This document shows, piece after piece, positions 63,387-64,000 of a stretch of 64,000 nt of DNA (position 1 is the first letter of the stretch; each line of letters opens with the position of its first letter). Position numbers and translations under genes: made by a program. The stretch covers positions 25,232 to 89,231 of the forward strand of contig JAGHQL010000110.1 in assembly GCA_020080175.1 (NCBI GenBank), read 5' to 3'. This DNA comes from Glutinoglossum americanum. Lineage: Eukaryota; Ascomycota; Geoglossomycetes; Geoglossales; Geoglossaceae. Under the pieces are notes generated by a model. The model saw nothing but the letters and a program-made list of their open reading frames with translations, had not been told where the DNA came from and did no database searches.

Positions 63387-63836
63387 CTACCCGCACCCCA
63401 CCACGTCCCTATACCCCCCCCACCTAACGGGTCCCATCCCCCCAACCACCAGCCCAACAGCCCCAAGCACGCTAACCCCCCCATAAAAATACGCGTGCTT
63501 CCTCCTCAGCCCCCTCAGCTCCACGACCCACGTGCTGACCGTGGTCAAGCACCCGCAGAACCCATCCTGGACGCCCTGCAGCGCCTGACACGCCAACCCG
63601 GCAGCCAGCCCGAGCCGCGCGGAGCGCTGCAGGCTCCAGCAGACGGCGAGCACGAGGGTGCCGGAGAGGTTTGAGGCGAGGGTCCCGAGGGGCAGCGCGG
63701 GCAAGAGCGGGTTCAGCCGCCGCGAGGCGGCAAAGCGGAGGAAGGTTCCGGGGGGGGAGAGGGCGAGGGCGATGAGCGCAGCGCGGCGGGGGGCCAGACG
63801 GGGGGGATCCCAGACGGCGGCCGCGACAGCCGCCCA
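63387..63836 (-). CDS. FEX1: Fluoride exporter FEX (CrcB family), C-terminal domain only
   Basis: C-terminal CrcB domain of a fungal dual-topology fluoride channel. About 149 codons are open from the TGG at 63836 to the TAG at 63389-63387. Family marks: AAAVWDPPRL, then LALSPPGTFLRFAASRRLNP, then LPLGTLASNLSGTLVLAV. The signature QDGFCGCLTTVSTWVVEL contains the Gly-Phe-Cys-Gly and Thr-Thr-x-Ser-Thr motif. It ends RKHAYFYGGVSVLGAVG, as in yeast FEX1. The complete protein has two such domains and ~370-400 residues, so at least the first half is missing. The frame meets TGA at 63839-63837 and no splice acceptor is visible there. Upstream bases instead encode a GST in another frame. The region is very GC-rich (over two thirds). 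It is a truncated gene, cut by a chimeric join or a rearrangement. Confidence 0.88.
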   Translation of the reverse strand, partial: WAAVAAAVWDPPRLAPRRAALIALALSPPGTFLRFAASRRLNPLLPALPLGTLASNLSGTLVLAVCWSLQRSARLGLAAGLACQALQGVQDGFCGCLTTVSTWVVELRGLRRKHAYFYGGVSVLGAVGLVVGGMGPVRWGGYRDVVGCG

Positions 63837-64000
63837 TCAATTATGTGAGGAACATTAGGAAATGTTAGACCTAGAGAATACTTAGCAGCTTGCCAGTCTT
63901 CACGAGTTTTATAACGACGATCTTCGAATGGGATGCCACAATAGTCGAGGAGAAGTCTTACAATGTGACCACGCCCCTTGAAGTTAAAATATCCGAGGAT
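63836..64000 (-). CDS. Glutathione S-transferase N-terminal (thioredoxin-like) domain, mu-like, fragment
   Basis: The minus strand encodes an uninterrupted stretch of 55 codons that enters from the right edge. In order it reads LGYFNFKGRGH (glutathione-site loop with the early Tyr), VRLLLDYCGIPFEDRRY, EDWQAAKYSLGLTFPNVP and IIDG. This is the thioredoxin-fold half of a GST. The DW..K.SLGLTFPN.P..IDG pattern is that of mu-class enzymes, known mainly from animals and ciliates/protists rather than fungi. The start lies beyond base 64000. The homology ends exactly at IIDG near 63836, where the next residues should continue with a SNAIL/TESxAI-type motif but the DNA becomes FEX instead. Base composition is clearly lower in GC (about 42-45%) than the adjoining FEX part. 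Either this is DNA of another organism joined here, or a rearranged fungal copy. Confidence 0.75.

Overview
The window is nuclear DNA of a filamentous ascomycete. Its genes are split by short GT..AG introns (mostly 45-70 nt, with CTAAC/CTAAT-type branch sites). Most products are proteins that fungi share: mitochondrial GluRS, CSN5, Ase1, Cdt2, Rrp5, Cdc25-type RasGEF, Med10, Fmp27, eIF4B, Sec2 and a FEX fluoride channel. Introns are numerous (9 exons in GluRS, 12 in the calpain) and several exons are tiny (4, 6, 16 and 20 coding nt). My inference is an intron-rich, early-branching Pezizomycotina such as a Pezizomycete or Orbiliomycete; sequence reading alone does not prove this. I rebuilt the exon-intron structures by hand. 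Every complete spliced model is a multiple of three and has no internal stop.

Layout. 1-783 (-): 5' part of a type I DnaJ/Hsp40. 1050-3228 (+): mitochondrial glutamyl-tRNA synthetase. 3368-4466 (-): CSN5. 5025-7645 (+): Ase1/MAP65/PRC1. 9821-11248 (+): unknown fungal protein. 12732-16381 (+): calpain-family protease with a charged tail. 18584-19818 (+): tail-anchored heme oxygenase-like protein. 21027-23380 (-): Cdt2 WD40 protein, head-to-head with 23698-29219 (+) Rrp5. 30782-34592 (-): SH3/WW RasGEF. 34593-39076: large gene-free gap. 39077-41794 (+): C2H2 plus fungal_trans transcription factor. 43060-43627 (+): Med10. 44701-46102 (+): GPI-type GH16 enzyme. 47238-56275 (-): Fmp27/Hobbit/BLTP2 lipid-transfer protein. 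57012-57895 (-): small Tim17-like membrane protein. 58419-60487 (+): eIF4B. 61742-62576 (+): Sec2-domain protein. 63387-63836 (-): C-terminal domain of a FEX fluoride channel. 63836-64000 (-): an unrelated mu-like glutathione S-transferase fragment.

The genes form no pathway cluster and no operon. They are housekeeping and signalling genes in ordinary eukaryotic order, often as divergent or convergent pairs. I found no CRISPR array, prophage, complete transposon or convincing tRNA/rRNA. The most unusual signal is the abrupt junction near 63836, where a very GC-rich fungal FEX coding region stops being FEX and becomes a lower-GC mu-type GST reading frame. That is either a chimeric assembly or a real rearrangement or transfer. 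Next in interest are a long GC-AG intron carrying two hairpins inside the calpain gene, the microexons, and two terminal FMP27 exons that a simple ORF search misses. I did not find a convincing new biological system.
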